Source: Juglans regia
Lineage: Eukaryota; Streptophyta; Magnoliopsida; Fagales; Juglandaceae
NCBI RefSeq assembly: GCF_001411555.2
Contig: NC_049909.1
Location: 4,263,875 to 4,327,874 of the forward strand
Reading direction: 5' to 3'
DNA length: 64,000 bases
Part shown: piece by piece, positions 35,516 to 45,330 of the stretch
How the letters are laid out: every line of letters begins with the position of its first letter
How positions within the stretch are numbered: the stretch's first letter is position 1
Program-made: the position numbers and the translations under genes
The notes under the pieces: model-generated
Told to the model about the DNA's origin: nothing
Seen by the model: only the letters and a program-made list of their open reading frames with translations
The model's database searches: none

Positions 35516-36234
35516 GGGAGATCGGCGTGGGGCCTGGGGGAGGAGGCAACGGTTGCTGGCGACTGGGCTTGTTGGTGGCACAACTGGCTGCGATGGGCGG
35601 TGTATGGAGGAGCCGAAGGAAGAGAGGGAATCTGGGGAGGTAGGGGAGGAGAGAGAGGGAAGGGAAAAAGTGAGGGAATTATGGTTTTCCTTGGGGTTCT
35701 AGTCCCAGTCCTTCTATGAGTCCCCAGATTGATTTAACGATAGAGATTAAAAACTCAAAATAACTAACTAAATAATAGGAATTAAAATAGAAAAAAATAA
35801 GACTAATTTAAAAATCAACTTTAAATTCTAAAAGTAATAATCATTCATCATAAAACAAAATGATGAAGTTTACTAAATATTTTTAAAAGAAATAACATCA
35901 TCTAAGTAAGTAGAGTTGTTAACATAAAATGAAATAACGAATATTAAATAATACCCTTAAAGAACTAAAATCATTTAAATAAAATGATTTGTTAAAACTA
36001 TATTATTTTTGGGGCTTCACAATATAAAAATGCTTACTTGAAAATTAGGTTTGGTTCAATAATACCAAAGATACCCCTCTTAAAGTAATTTTGAACATTT
36101 AAAATATTTCAAAGACTTTAAAACACTGGGTCCCATTTTAAAATCTTCTGCAATATTTAAAACACGACTTCGAGGTATAAAACGCAAATGCGAGACTTGT
36201 AACCAATCGAGAGAAAAAGGATCGTGTCATCACA
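35516..36234 (-). repeat. Element E LTR, terminal part (copy 2)
   Basis: GC-rich then AT-rich sequence similar to 11560-12213 (AAAAAGTGAGGG, AAAATGATGAAGT, TTTAAAACACTGGG), ending ...GTCATCACA. The GGGAG at the start is the D target duplication. Confidence 0.5.
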
Positions 36235-36950
36235 ATCTCCCATTGTTCTAAAAATTATGTCCTCGGAATTTGCTTACAGTCGATACGAAGCCATTCATGC
36301 TCATCCTTGCATCATTTTCATGCCTTTGTACATGTCCACTGCTTCAATCCACTCCTTGCATAGCACCTCCATCCTCGTGTCTGATCTAGTCTCCATCAAC
36401 ATGTTCAAGTCATTTCAAGCACTTAACCAATCCATCAAGTAACACTTGTACTTTCCATGCTACAATCCTTACTGAAAAAGCTTGAAGCTATTGTCTTATC
36501 CTCCATTTCATTTCTAACTTAACTCATAGTCGTCCATGCACTTCTTGACTATCACAGCCTATCTATCGTTTCTAATCTATTCTTCTCATGACTATGTAAC
36601 TACTTCTATGGATTCCTAGCATTCCATCATTCATTCCTTCTCTTCTAGCTACCTTCATTCTCTATTACTTCTTACATTTCATGCACTTACCATAACCTTT
36701 CCCAGTAGGCACCATTATGACATGCATGCATTAACTATGTCATACTATAAAATATCATAACGTTAAAACATAAACTTTTCATATACTTACTGCAGGACAA
36801 GACATGCCTTAGGAAGACTTCAGCCTAGGTTTTTCCTTCACTCTCAGTTCTCTTTTCAAAAGTTCTCTTTCTTAAAAAAAGTATTCTCTCTTTTATTTTT
36901 GAAAAGTTTATAGAATCTTTCATAACCCAGGTTTTGCTCTGATACCACCC
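36235..36950 (-). repeat. Element E internal region (short, non-coding)
   Basis: About 0.7 kb between a probable polypurine tract (minus strand GAACAATGGGAGAT, 36235-36248) and a primer site near 36947. There is no coding domain. E is either non-autonomous with a tiny internal region or internally deleted. Confidence 0.5.
36930..36947 (-). other. Primer-binding site of element E
   Basis: Minus strand TGGTATCAGAGCAAAACC, three bases from the LTR end at 36951 (TGTAACTCCC on the plus strand). Confidence 0.75.
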
Positions 36951-37757
36951 TGTAACTCCCATCATTGTGGTGAAACTTTAGAAAATAATTTTTAAGAAAA
37001 AGGCGACAGGAATTACTGATCATTTTAAAACTTTTTCATTTCCTTCCTAGGATATAAAGGACTATGTTTTAAATTAAAACGTACTTTATAAATTTAAATG
37101 AGAGTTTTGTAGTGGAAAACATTGAGTTAAAATTAAAAGACTTTTTACAAAATTACCCTTTCATACATTACAAAAGCTCGCCTAGGTTTCAGTCACTCTT
37201 CCCTCGGGCCATGTCTATCTTGACGCTTCTTCCTTACTTTGTCCTTGGGAGTATTACTTCATACAGTCAAAATATACTAGCATAAGTTTTTAGTCATGCA
37301 TTCACATTCATCTACTTACTTTACATAAGCATTCATTTCATTTAAAACATTACAAGGTAGAATTTTTCTTTAAAATGGTTTTTCCATTCATAAAACATTT
37401 CCTACACCCTGTACTTACTTTCATTCATAAAGAAACTAAAGCATACATGCATTTATTCATTCTTTTCACTTTTCCTCTAGTTGGTACACCCTATTACGCT
37501 TGTGTGTTAGGGTTAGAGGTCTTTTGGACCTGGATTTTGCCCATGGCGACAGGTTGGGAATTCCTTTCAGTCAGGGGGTAGCATAGCCAGTAGTACTTAC
37601 CCGGCATTGCAATCTACCCACTCCTTTGGTACCCAATCATTCAGTCATGGCCATTACATATTTTCATACATTAAAACATTCATTTCCTTTCATTCATTTA
37701 GTCCTTTTAGTCATTTCCTTTTCATTCCTTTCATCAGTCCATTCATTTCATAAACAT
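36951..37757 (-). repeat. Element E 5' LTR, first segment
   Basis: Begins TGTAACTCCCATCATTG next to the primer site. It continues after the LINE at 58118, and again after the retroposon at 59520. Non-coding. 37746-37757 is the left copy of the LINE target duplication. Confidence 0.6.
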
Positions 37758-37858
37758 TATTTTTTTTTTTGATGAATAAACTAATCTCATTAATCAACTT
37801 CAAACGCATACAATCAAACCAGTATTACAAAGGAAAAAACAGGATACAAGTGCTGATC

Positions 37859-38529
37859 TCATTGACTCTTTTCCTTAGAAACCACTTGAAGAATACAAGA
37901 TGGGCATATCTCGATATCATACATGTCTTCAATACACTCGTAAGCCGCTTGAGCAAGCCTGTGAGCTGCCATGTTAGCCTCCCGGTATACATGTGAGATG
38001 GACCAAACAGCAGCTGAGTTTAGAACCTCTTTGGCATCTGATATGAGACAACCACCTAAGCTCCAGCAAGGACTGTCTTGGTTCATTTGGTCCACTACCT
38101 ACTTTGAGTCCCCCTCCAAATAGATGTGCCTTATTCCAATCTCCTTACAAAAAACACAAGCCAAAAGTAACCCATATGCTTCAGCATCAAAAACACTGCC
38201 CCTCAAGGGTCTGTTAGCACGAAGGGCACCTATCACTAGACCTTGATGATCTCTGATAATTACCCCGATGCCAATCCTTCCCATCCTCGTTTGCACAACT
38301 ACATCCCAATTCACTTTTAGACTTCCTACTGCAGGTTTAGTCCATCTGTGGACCCTTGTCATATTCTCAGAGTTAGCAACAACATCCTTCTGCATAGCCT
38401 CATTATGAAGAGACAATTATGTCCTAGCCTGTGCAATGATTTCCCGAGGGTGTTTAAAGGCTTTTCCATGTAATACATCATTTCTTCTCGCCCATATTAG
38501 CCTCATTGTAACAGCTACCTCATTTAACT
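37859..38529 (-). pseudogene. LINE RNase H domain
   Basis: Plant L1 C-terminal RNase H: VNWDVVVQTRMGRIGIGVIIRD, LRANRPLRGSVFDAEAYGLLLA, HIYLEGDSK, then after an in-frame TAG near 38098, VVDQMNQDSPCWSLGGCLI and SHVYREANMAAHRLAQAA, stopping at 37859. The first catalytic Asp, the Glu of the AEA motif and the DS motif are recognisable. One nonsense codon breaks it. Confidence 0.88.
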
Positions 38530-38879
38530 TGATGGGAACTAAGATGGGTCAAGTCTTAAAGATCATTTGCAACTTCCAGATGGGCCAAGAAGATCAATGA
38601 GAAAATGCAAGGATTGATGTAATCCATTTGGGACAAGTTTAGCAAGAGCCCAACATTCAAGATGGGGCTTGAAGGATGAAGATCCAATTTTAATTCATTT
38701 GATCAGCTACGGAAGAGGGCAACGACAAGACTTAAAGGCTTTGGACTCTTGAAGGGTTTCAACTTATTTAATTCATTTAAAGAACTTATTTTATTAGTTT
38801 ATAATAATTGAGTTTATTATGAGAAGGACTTAAGGGAGCCTATGCAAGGGCATGTTGGGAAAGTTATTATTTTATTGAA

Positions 38880-38940
38880 CTAGGGTTAGGGTTACTGTAG
38901 CCGAGTACTGTAGCACGGCACTGTAGCCGCGCACTGTTCA
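38880..38940 (+). promoter_or_regulatory. ACTGTAGC cluster with telo-box-like motif in the LTR
   Basis: TAGGGTTAGGGTT followed by three ACTGTAGC copies and a GCGCACTGTTC end. It occurs in every LTR of the family, about 60-110 bp before the TATA-like site. Telo-boxes (AAACCCTA) are known plant promoter elements. A regulatory role here is inferred. Confidence 0.45.
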
Positions 38941-38998
38941 TCCAGGGGCACTTTTGGAAGATGGGGGTTTATTTTGGTTAGGGTTTCATTAGGTTTTG

Positions 38999-39010
38999 CT
39001 TTAAATACTC
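38999..39010 (+). promoter_or_regulatory. TATA-like promoter site in the 5' LTR of I
   Basis: CTTTAAATACTC, conserved as TTTAAATACT or TTTAAAAACT in all family LTRs. It is followed by a conserved stretch that would contain the transcription start. Confidence 0.45.
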
Positions 39011-39335
39011 TATGTAGCCTCATTCTAATCAGATAATGAAGTTTATGAAATTTGATGAATTTATTCATTGTGAGTTGAGTTTTACTCCTCTTGTAAGAAA
39101 TTGAACTTTTGAACTTATCAAAGGTAAATCACAACCTTTGTGGCGTTCCTCCTTTGTAATCTGGGTTCTTGAGACGGGTTCTTCAACGGGTCTAGATTTT
39201 AATATAATCTAGGTTCTTGAAACGAGTTCTCTTCAGGTCTAGGTTCTCCATCCTTGACTTGATTTTGGCTTTCTTGGGGTGTTTTCAAATTGATTGTGGG
39301 TTTAAGGGATTTCATTCCCGCGGGTTCATATCATT

Positions 39336-39352
39336 TGGTATTCAGAGCAAGG
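39336..39352 (+). other. Primer-binding site of element I, with an extra T
   Basis: TGGTATTCAGAGCAAGG: the iMet primer site with one inserted T after TGGTAT. J, G and F share this form. Confidence 0.85.
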
Positions 39353-39669
39353 TTTCCAATCAGGTCTGATTCTATCTTTTAATTTTAGTATCCTTAAATT
39401 TAATTCTAGGGCTTCATTGTTCTAGGGTTGCCAAAAAAAAAAAAAAATTGAAACAAAAAGTAGGCTGCCGAAATTCTTAAGGTTTTGGGTTTGGCTGAAA
39501 TTTGCATCACCTAGGGTTTCAAAATTCTAGGGTTTCCTGCATCTCTAAGTTTGTCAATTGCTTGGAGTGTCGTTCCATTGATTCTTTTCTATTTCATTGT
39601 CCATGTTTGTTTGTTTGAATTCAATTGGTTGGTTTTCACAATTGAATATTGCTGTTTGTGGATGAATTA

Positions 39670-39766
39670 GAGAAAAGAAAAGAAAGGAAAAGAAAAGAAA
39701 AGAAAAGAAAAGAAAGGAAAGGAAAAGAAAAGAAAAGAAAATTCCAAAAAAAAAAAAAAAGAAGTT
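39670..39766 (+). repeat. Polypurine leader tract, element I
   Basis: AGAAAAGAAAAGAAAGG-type units followed by ATTCC and poly(A). The plus strand of the region is almost wholly purine. Confidence 0.9.
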
Positions 39767-42084
39767 GAAGAGAAGAGAAGGTAGCATATTCAAAGTTGCT
39801 ACATAGTTACAACAATGAGAAAGAAAGAAATTTGTTGATTGAACCTTATCATCAAAGGGGCTGCTGCATACATCACTCAAGTTGGTATCTTGTCTTATTG
39901 CTACTCTTTCATTCGTATAACTTCATTGATTCTCGTGTCATTTTTATTCCTTCATGTTTCTCTTGTTCTTGTTTCCTGAATCTAATTACTAGTTGGGATA
40001 AAACAAGGTTGCCTTGTCTTGATTGAGTTCATTTAGTTCTGAAAGAACTTGAGTGGAAAAACTATTGAGGTAAAAGGCAAGAGAGTGTGAGACTATTATC
40101 GGGAAAAAGCCATTAAGAGTGAAACACGAGTAGAGTGTCATTATTCGAGTTGAAACACGTAAGGGAGTGTGTGAGGTTTTCTTTTTTACCACTAACATTC
40201 TTCTGTGCAGCACCTTCTAATGTCTCATCGGAGTAGCTCATCACCAAGGGGGCGAGTAGATAACTCATCCTTTGTGTTGCATGCCATGCAACATGAGTTT
40301 GAGCGGTTGAACTTGGTGTTAGGTGAAGTGAGGAATAGCATGGATAATCAAGAAGCAATGGTTAGAAATCTGCAAGCAGAGAAAGATAGGAGGCGACATG
40401 AGCCTAATATTAAGAATGGGTATGAGAATGGAGAGTATGGTGAGGATGAGGAAGTGCTAATATCTGAAATTGGATTGGGTAGACATAGAAGAGTTAGGCA
40501 TGGAAGAGGCCTTAAGGCAAACTCAGGGGGTCGAGATAGAGTAGATAAGCACCTTGGAAGCATCAAAATAAAAATACCATCATTCCAAGGTAGAACTGAC
40601 CCTGAAGTTTATTTAGAGTGGGAGAAAAGAATAGAGTTGGTGTTTGATTGTCATAATTACTCTGAGCAGAAAAAGATGAAGTTGGCTGTAATTGAGTTCA
40701 CTGATTTTGCGATTATTTGGTGGGATCAATTAGTATCCAATAGGAGGAGGAATTTTGAGAGGCCTGTAGAAACATGGAGAGAGTTGAAAGCTATCATGAG
40801 GCGGAGATTTGTATCTAGCCACTACTATAGAGACCTCTACAAAAAATTACAAAATCTTATACAGGGTCTAGGAGTGTAGAGGACTACCATAAGGAGATGG
40901 AGGTGGCTATGATTCGGGCTAATGTAGTGGAGGATCGGGAGGCCATAATGAAAAGATTTTTGAGGGGGTTGAATAGGGAGATAGCCAATGTAGTTGAGTT
41001 GCAACATTATGAGGAGGTAGAGGACATAGTGCACATGGCTATGAAGGTGGAGAGACGGCTAAAAGGAAAGGGTACATCAAGGTATACTTCGGTTTCTAGT
41101 ACTTCTTGGAAACCAAAGTGGGACAAAAATGATCAAGTTGTAGCAAAGGAGAAGACCGAACAACCAAAGGGAAAAGATTTGGGTGAGGCTGAAACCTCAA
41201 GAAAAAGTGAGAATGAGCTTAATAGTAAGAGTGAAGGAAACAGTGAAAGTGAGATTGTGCTGAAAAGAAAGAGTGAAGGTGAGATTGAGAAGAAAAGAAA
41301 CAGTGAGACCGAAATGGAGAAAGACAGAAAAATGAGAGAGAAAAAAGAAGAGGGTGAGACTAAAACCTTAAGCAAAAGAGAGAATGAGTTGAAAAGTAAT
41401 TATGAAAAAGAGAGTGAAAAAGAAAAACAGAGTGGAAAGAAAAGAGAGTGTGAAGAAAGTGAGAGAAAAACAAAGAGAAAAGTGAGTTTTTGTGCTAAGG
41501 CGAGTCTTAATCCTAACGGACTTGACGTATGTTTGCCTAGTATTGTTGTCTCTTTGTTGCAGGGATATGAGGTCATGTTTCCTAGTGGTGTCTTTTGTGG
41601 ATTGCCACCTTTTAGGGAGATAGAGCACTACATTGATTTTATGCCAGGTGCGACAATTCTTAATCGACCTTTCTTGGAAAAACAAGAGTCATTGACGCAC
41701 TTAAAGGGACAAGGTAAGTTGTTGACTAGAATGCATACTAAGCGGGAGGATTGTATTGAGACTTTTCCTCATGTATTCAAATACACACAAGGTATGGAAA
41801 CTTTTGTGGTTGATGCTTTAGCAAAAAGGTATGTACTTATCTTCATTTTAGATGCGAAATTGTTGAGATTTGAATATGATAAAGAATTGCATGCTAATAA
41901 TGATGACTTTGCTAGTGTGTATAGAACATGTGAGAATGCATCTTTTGGTAAGTTCTATAAACTAGATTGGTACTTGTTTAGAATGAATAGATTTTGTGTG
42001 CCTACTAGTTTTATGCGTAAGTTGCTTGTGTGTGATGGACATGCTGGTTTGTTGGGTAACAATGGTGTAAGGAAAACTTTTGTT

Positions 42085-42537
42085 GTGTTGCATGACTGTT
42101 TGTGGGAATACCATTTGCCATTCAAAGACTTGTTGCACGAACGTTTGTGGAAGTATCATTTGTCATTCATTGATGTATTGCATGAACATTTGTGGGAGTA
42201 TCATTTGCCATACATTGACGTGTTGCATGAACGTTTGCGGGAGTATCATTTGCTTTTCATTGAGTTTGCATATAATTGGAGTGGTCATTCTCGTGAAAAT
42301 AAGATTTCAGACATGTTGCATAAACGTTTATGGGAGTATCATTTGCCATTCATTGACTTGTTGCATGAACGTTTGCGGGAGTATCATTTGCCATTCATTG
42401 ACTTGTTGCATGAATGTTTGCGGGAGTATCATTTGCCATTCATTGAGCATGCATATTGGAGTGGTCATTTTGGTTCGAGGAAAACTTTAGATGTACTTCA
42501 TGAACATTTGTGGGAGTATTGTTTGCCATTCATTGAG
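42085..42537 (+). repeat. 45-bp integrase-derived tandem array, element I (8 units)
   Basis: 453 bp, exactly 151 codons: eight 15-residue units (consensus VLHERLWEYHLPFID) in blocks of 4, 3 and 1, separated by 16- and 15-residue spacers (FAYNWSGH..., HAYWSGHFGS...). The reading frame is preserved throughout. Confidence 0.93.
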
Positions 42538-42804
42538 TTTACATATAATTGGAGTGTTCATGCTACTACTAAATTTTCACCAATTGAAATTGTTTGTTTA
42601 CTTAATCAATTTCCTCCTTCAGATTTAAAGTCTTTACTAGTTGATGACATGAGTAGCTTGGATGGACTATTCCAAATTCTTAAACAAATTAATGAAAATG
42701 CATATGTAATGGATCTTCCAGGTAAGTATCATGTTTCTACTATTTTCGATGTTACTAACAATTTTCCCTTTGATCCAGGTGGAGATTCGAGGTCGAATCA
42801 TTTT

Positions 42805-42818
42805 GAGGAGAGGGGGAA
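42805..42818 (+). other. Polypurine tract of element I
   Basis: GAGGAGAGGGGGAA immediately before the 3' LTR; translated within the chimeric ORF. Confidence 0.92.
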
Positions 42819-43613
42819 TGATGGGAACCAAGATGGGTCAAGTCTTAAAGATCATTTGCAACTTCCAGATGGGCCAAGAAGATCAATGAGAAAATGCAAG
42901 GATTGATGTAATCCATTTGGGACAAGTTTAGCAAGAGCCCAACATTCAAGATGGGGCTTGAAGGATGAAGATCCAATTTTAATTCATTTGATCAGCTACG
43001 GAAGAGGGCAACGACAAGACTTAAAGGCTTTGGACTCTTGAAAGGTTTCAACTTATTTAATTCATTTAAAGAACTTATTTTATTAGTTTAGAATAATTGA
43101 GTTTATTATGAGAAGGACTTAAGGGAGCCTATGCAAGGGCATGTTGGGAAAGTTATTATTTTATTGAACTAGGGTTAGGGTTACTGTAGCCCTGTAGCAC
43201 TGTAGCCGCGGCACTGTTCATCCAGGGGCACTTTTGGAAGATGGGGGTTTATTTTGGCTAGGGTTTCATTAGGTTTTCCTTTAAATACTCTATGTAGCCT
43301 CATTCTAATCAGATAATGAAGTTTATGAAATTTGATGAATTTATTCATTGTGAGTTGAGTTTTACTCCTCTTGTTCTTAATTGAACTTTTGAACTTATCA
43401 AAGGTAAATCACAACCTTTGTGGCGTTCCTCCTTTGTAATCTGGGTTCTTGAGACGGGTTCTTCAACGGGTCTAGATTTTAATATAATCTAGGTTCTTGA
43501 AACGAGTTATCTTCGGGTCTAGGTTCTCCATCATTGACTTGATTTTGGCTTTCTTGGGGTGTTTTCAAATTGATTGTGGGTTTAAGGGATTTCATTCCCG
43601 CGGGTTCATATCA
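42819..43613 (+). repeat. 3' LTR of element I
   Basis: 795 bp, TGATGGGAACC...GGTTCATATCA. The ORF stop is at 42904-42906 inside it. Confidence 0.95.
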
Positions 43614-43618
43614 TAACT

Positions 43619-43853
43619 CCTCTGAATCAAGCTTGCCAATCAATTCTGCCCAGATATTAAAAAACAAATCACTATGAGAAGAGAATTTCTGCACTTTTAT
43701 TGGACCTTGACACCAAACATCTTGAGCACCACTACATCCCCATAATGCATGCCCAGAAGTCTCATGTTCTTTCTTGCATATTAAATAGATGCTATCCTTT
43801 ACCACCTTTCTTCTTTTCAAGTTAGCCATAGTGGGCAAGACTTCATTGCATGC
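43619..43853 (-). pseudogene. LINE zf-RVT (zinc-binding) domain
   Basis: Reads ACNEVLPTMANLKRRKVVKD, CLICKK-like YLICKKEHETSGHALWGCSG, then the typical zf-RVT end SHSDLFFNIWAELIGKLD. It has Cys/His spacing of plant L1 zf-RVT. It is bounded by J on the right and I on the left, and is continuous with the RNase H part at 38529. Confidence 0.85.
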
Positions 43854-44688
43854 TGATAGGAACCAAGGTGGGCCTACTCTTAAAGATCCTTTGCAAGTTC
43901 CAGATGGGCCAATTACAAGATCAAGGGCCAAGAAGATCAAGGAAGCAATGCAAGGATTGGTGCAATTCACCTGGGATGAAGCCAACAAGAGCCCAACATT
44001 GAAGATGGGTCTGAAAGAAGAAGAACCAGTTTTGATCCACTTTATTCAAGCTGTGGAAGACATGACTTAAAGATACGGCCTATTGTTATTGGAGGCTTCC
44101 AATTTGGTTAAATGATTTATTTTATTAGTTTAGAATAAGTGGGCTTGAAGATGCTTGACTCACATGTCTTATTTCTTTTGAACTATGTTTTTGGGAAGGC
44201 CTTGTATTTTGGCCAAGGGCTTATTTGGAAAATTACATTTTAGGAACTAGGGTTTCATCAATTTACTGTTGGGGTTACTGTAGCCGCGCGTACTGTAGCT
44301 GCTACTGTTCATCAAGGGTAATTTTGGGTAAAAGGGGCATTATTTTGGCTAGGGTTTTGATTAGATTTGGCTTTAAAAACTCTTTGTAGCCTCATTTGAG
44401 AGTTAGACAATATTGAATTTTATTTGTGAGTTGAGTTTTCTCCTCTTGTTCTTGATTGAACTCTTGAACTTATCAAAGGTAAATCACAACCTTTGTGGCG
44501 TTCCTCCTTTGTAATCTGGGTTCTTGAGACGGGTTCTTCAACGGGTCTAGATTTTAATATAATCTAGGTTCTTGAAACGAGTTCTCATCGGGTCTAGATT
44601 CTCCATCCTTGACTTGATTTTGGCTTTCTTGGGGAGTTTTCAAATTGATTGTGGGTTCAAGGGAATTCATTCCCACGGGTTCATATCA
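43854..44688 (+). repeat. 5' LTR of element J
   Basis: 835 bp, starting TGATAGGAACC (the derivatives mostly have TGATGGGAACC). The open frame at 43789-44070 is the C-terminal pol extension read from this LTR. Confidence 0.93.
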
Positions 44689-44690
44689 TT

Positions 44691-44707
44691 TGGTATTCAG
44701 AGCAAGG
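44691..44707 (+). other. Primer-binding site of element J (extra T)
   Basis: TGGTATTCAGAGCAAGG, two bases after the LTR. Confidence 0.85.
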
Positions 44708-44956
44708 TTTCCAATCAGGTCTTATTCTATCTTTTATTTCTTGCATATTTAATTCTAGGGCGTCATTGTTCTAGGATTGATTACAAAAAAAAAAAATAGT
44801 GGTGGTTAGTAGGGTTGCTGAAATTCATTGTTCTAGGGTTTGTGTTGGCTGAAATCTCTTGTTCTAGGGGCTGCCGTATATCACTTGCCCAAGGGTTTTT
44901 GAGTTATTGTTAGGGTTTTTCTCAACTGCTTATTCTTGATTGTGATCAAATCAGTT

Positions 44957-45030
44957 GGTGAAAGGAAAAGAAAAGAAAAGAAAGGAAAAGGAAAAAAAAA
45001 ATTCGTGAAAAAAAAAAAAAATTCGAGATT
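44957..45030 (+). repeat. Polypurine leader tract, element J
   Basis: Shorter AAAAG/GGAAA run with two poly(A) stretches; the same place as in the derivatives. Confidence 0.85.
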
Positions 45031-45330
45031 TTTTTTCTTGAGCCTTATCATCAAAGGGGGTGATTCTAGTTGATATCTTGTCTTATTGCTGCTGTTTCAT
45101 TCGTATAATTTCCTTGATTCACGTGCCATTTTTTTTTTCATTCATTCCGTGTTTCTCTTGTTCTTGTTTCTTGGACAAGGCAAAGAGAGTGTGAGACTAT
45201 TATCGAAAAAAGCCAATTAAGAGTGAAACACGAGTGGAGTGTCATTATTCGAGTGTAAACACGTGAGGGAGTGTGTGAGGTTTACTTTTTTTTTTTTTGC
45301 CACAAACTTTCTCTTGTGTAGCGCCTGATA

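Larger units (their letters stand above)
38530..39333 (+). repeat. 5' LTR of element I
   Basis: 804 bp. It differs from the 3' LTR mainly by indels in the ACTGTAGC cluster and a few substitutions. Confidence 0.95.
40220..42906 (+). pseudogene. Chimeric Gag / KES / pol-scar ORF of element I (single frameshift)
   Basis: ATG 40220 opens the Gag frame to 40879. One G is missing in the ACAGGG run near 40863 (A and B have ACAGGGG). The correct frame then continues without a stop to 42906. Order: helical N-terminus, capsid domain, KES linker (41180-41470), RT N-terminal scar (LPSIVVSLLQGYEVMFPS, up to NRP), RNase H tail (HLKGQGK, DALAKRYV), degraded integrase entry (GVRKTFVV), eight 15-residue repeats, and a C-terminus with FQILKQINENAY. 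The last ~28 codons lie in the 3' LTR and end RRSMRKCKD. About 890 codons in total. The element lacks every catalytic pol centre. Confidence 0.9.
38530..43613 (+). mobile_element. Element I: complete non-autonomous CRM-like LTR retrotransposon
   Basis: 5084 bp, LTRs 804 and 795 bp, perfect 5-bp duplication, PBS, purine leader tract, chimeric ORF, polypurine tract. It is the most complete non-autonomous copy wholly inside the window. The only obvious coding defect is a missing G near 40863. Confidence 0.96.
38525..43618. repeat. TAACT target-site duplication pair of element I
   Basis: TAACT at 38525-38529 and 43614-43618. LINE sequence continues on both sides. Confidence 0.93.

Noticed and set aside
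42080..42490. Cys-rich frame MLCCMTVCGN... over the 45-bp array
   Set aside because: It is the +1 shadow of the repeat array; the Cys pattern only mirrors the repeat period and is not a real small secreted protein.
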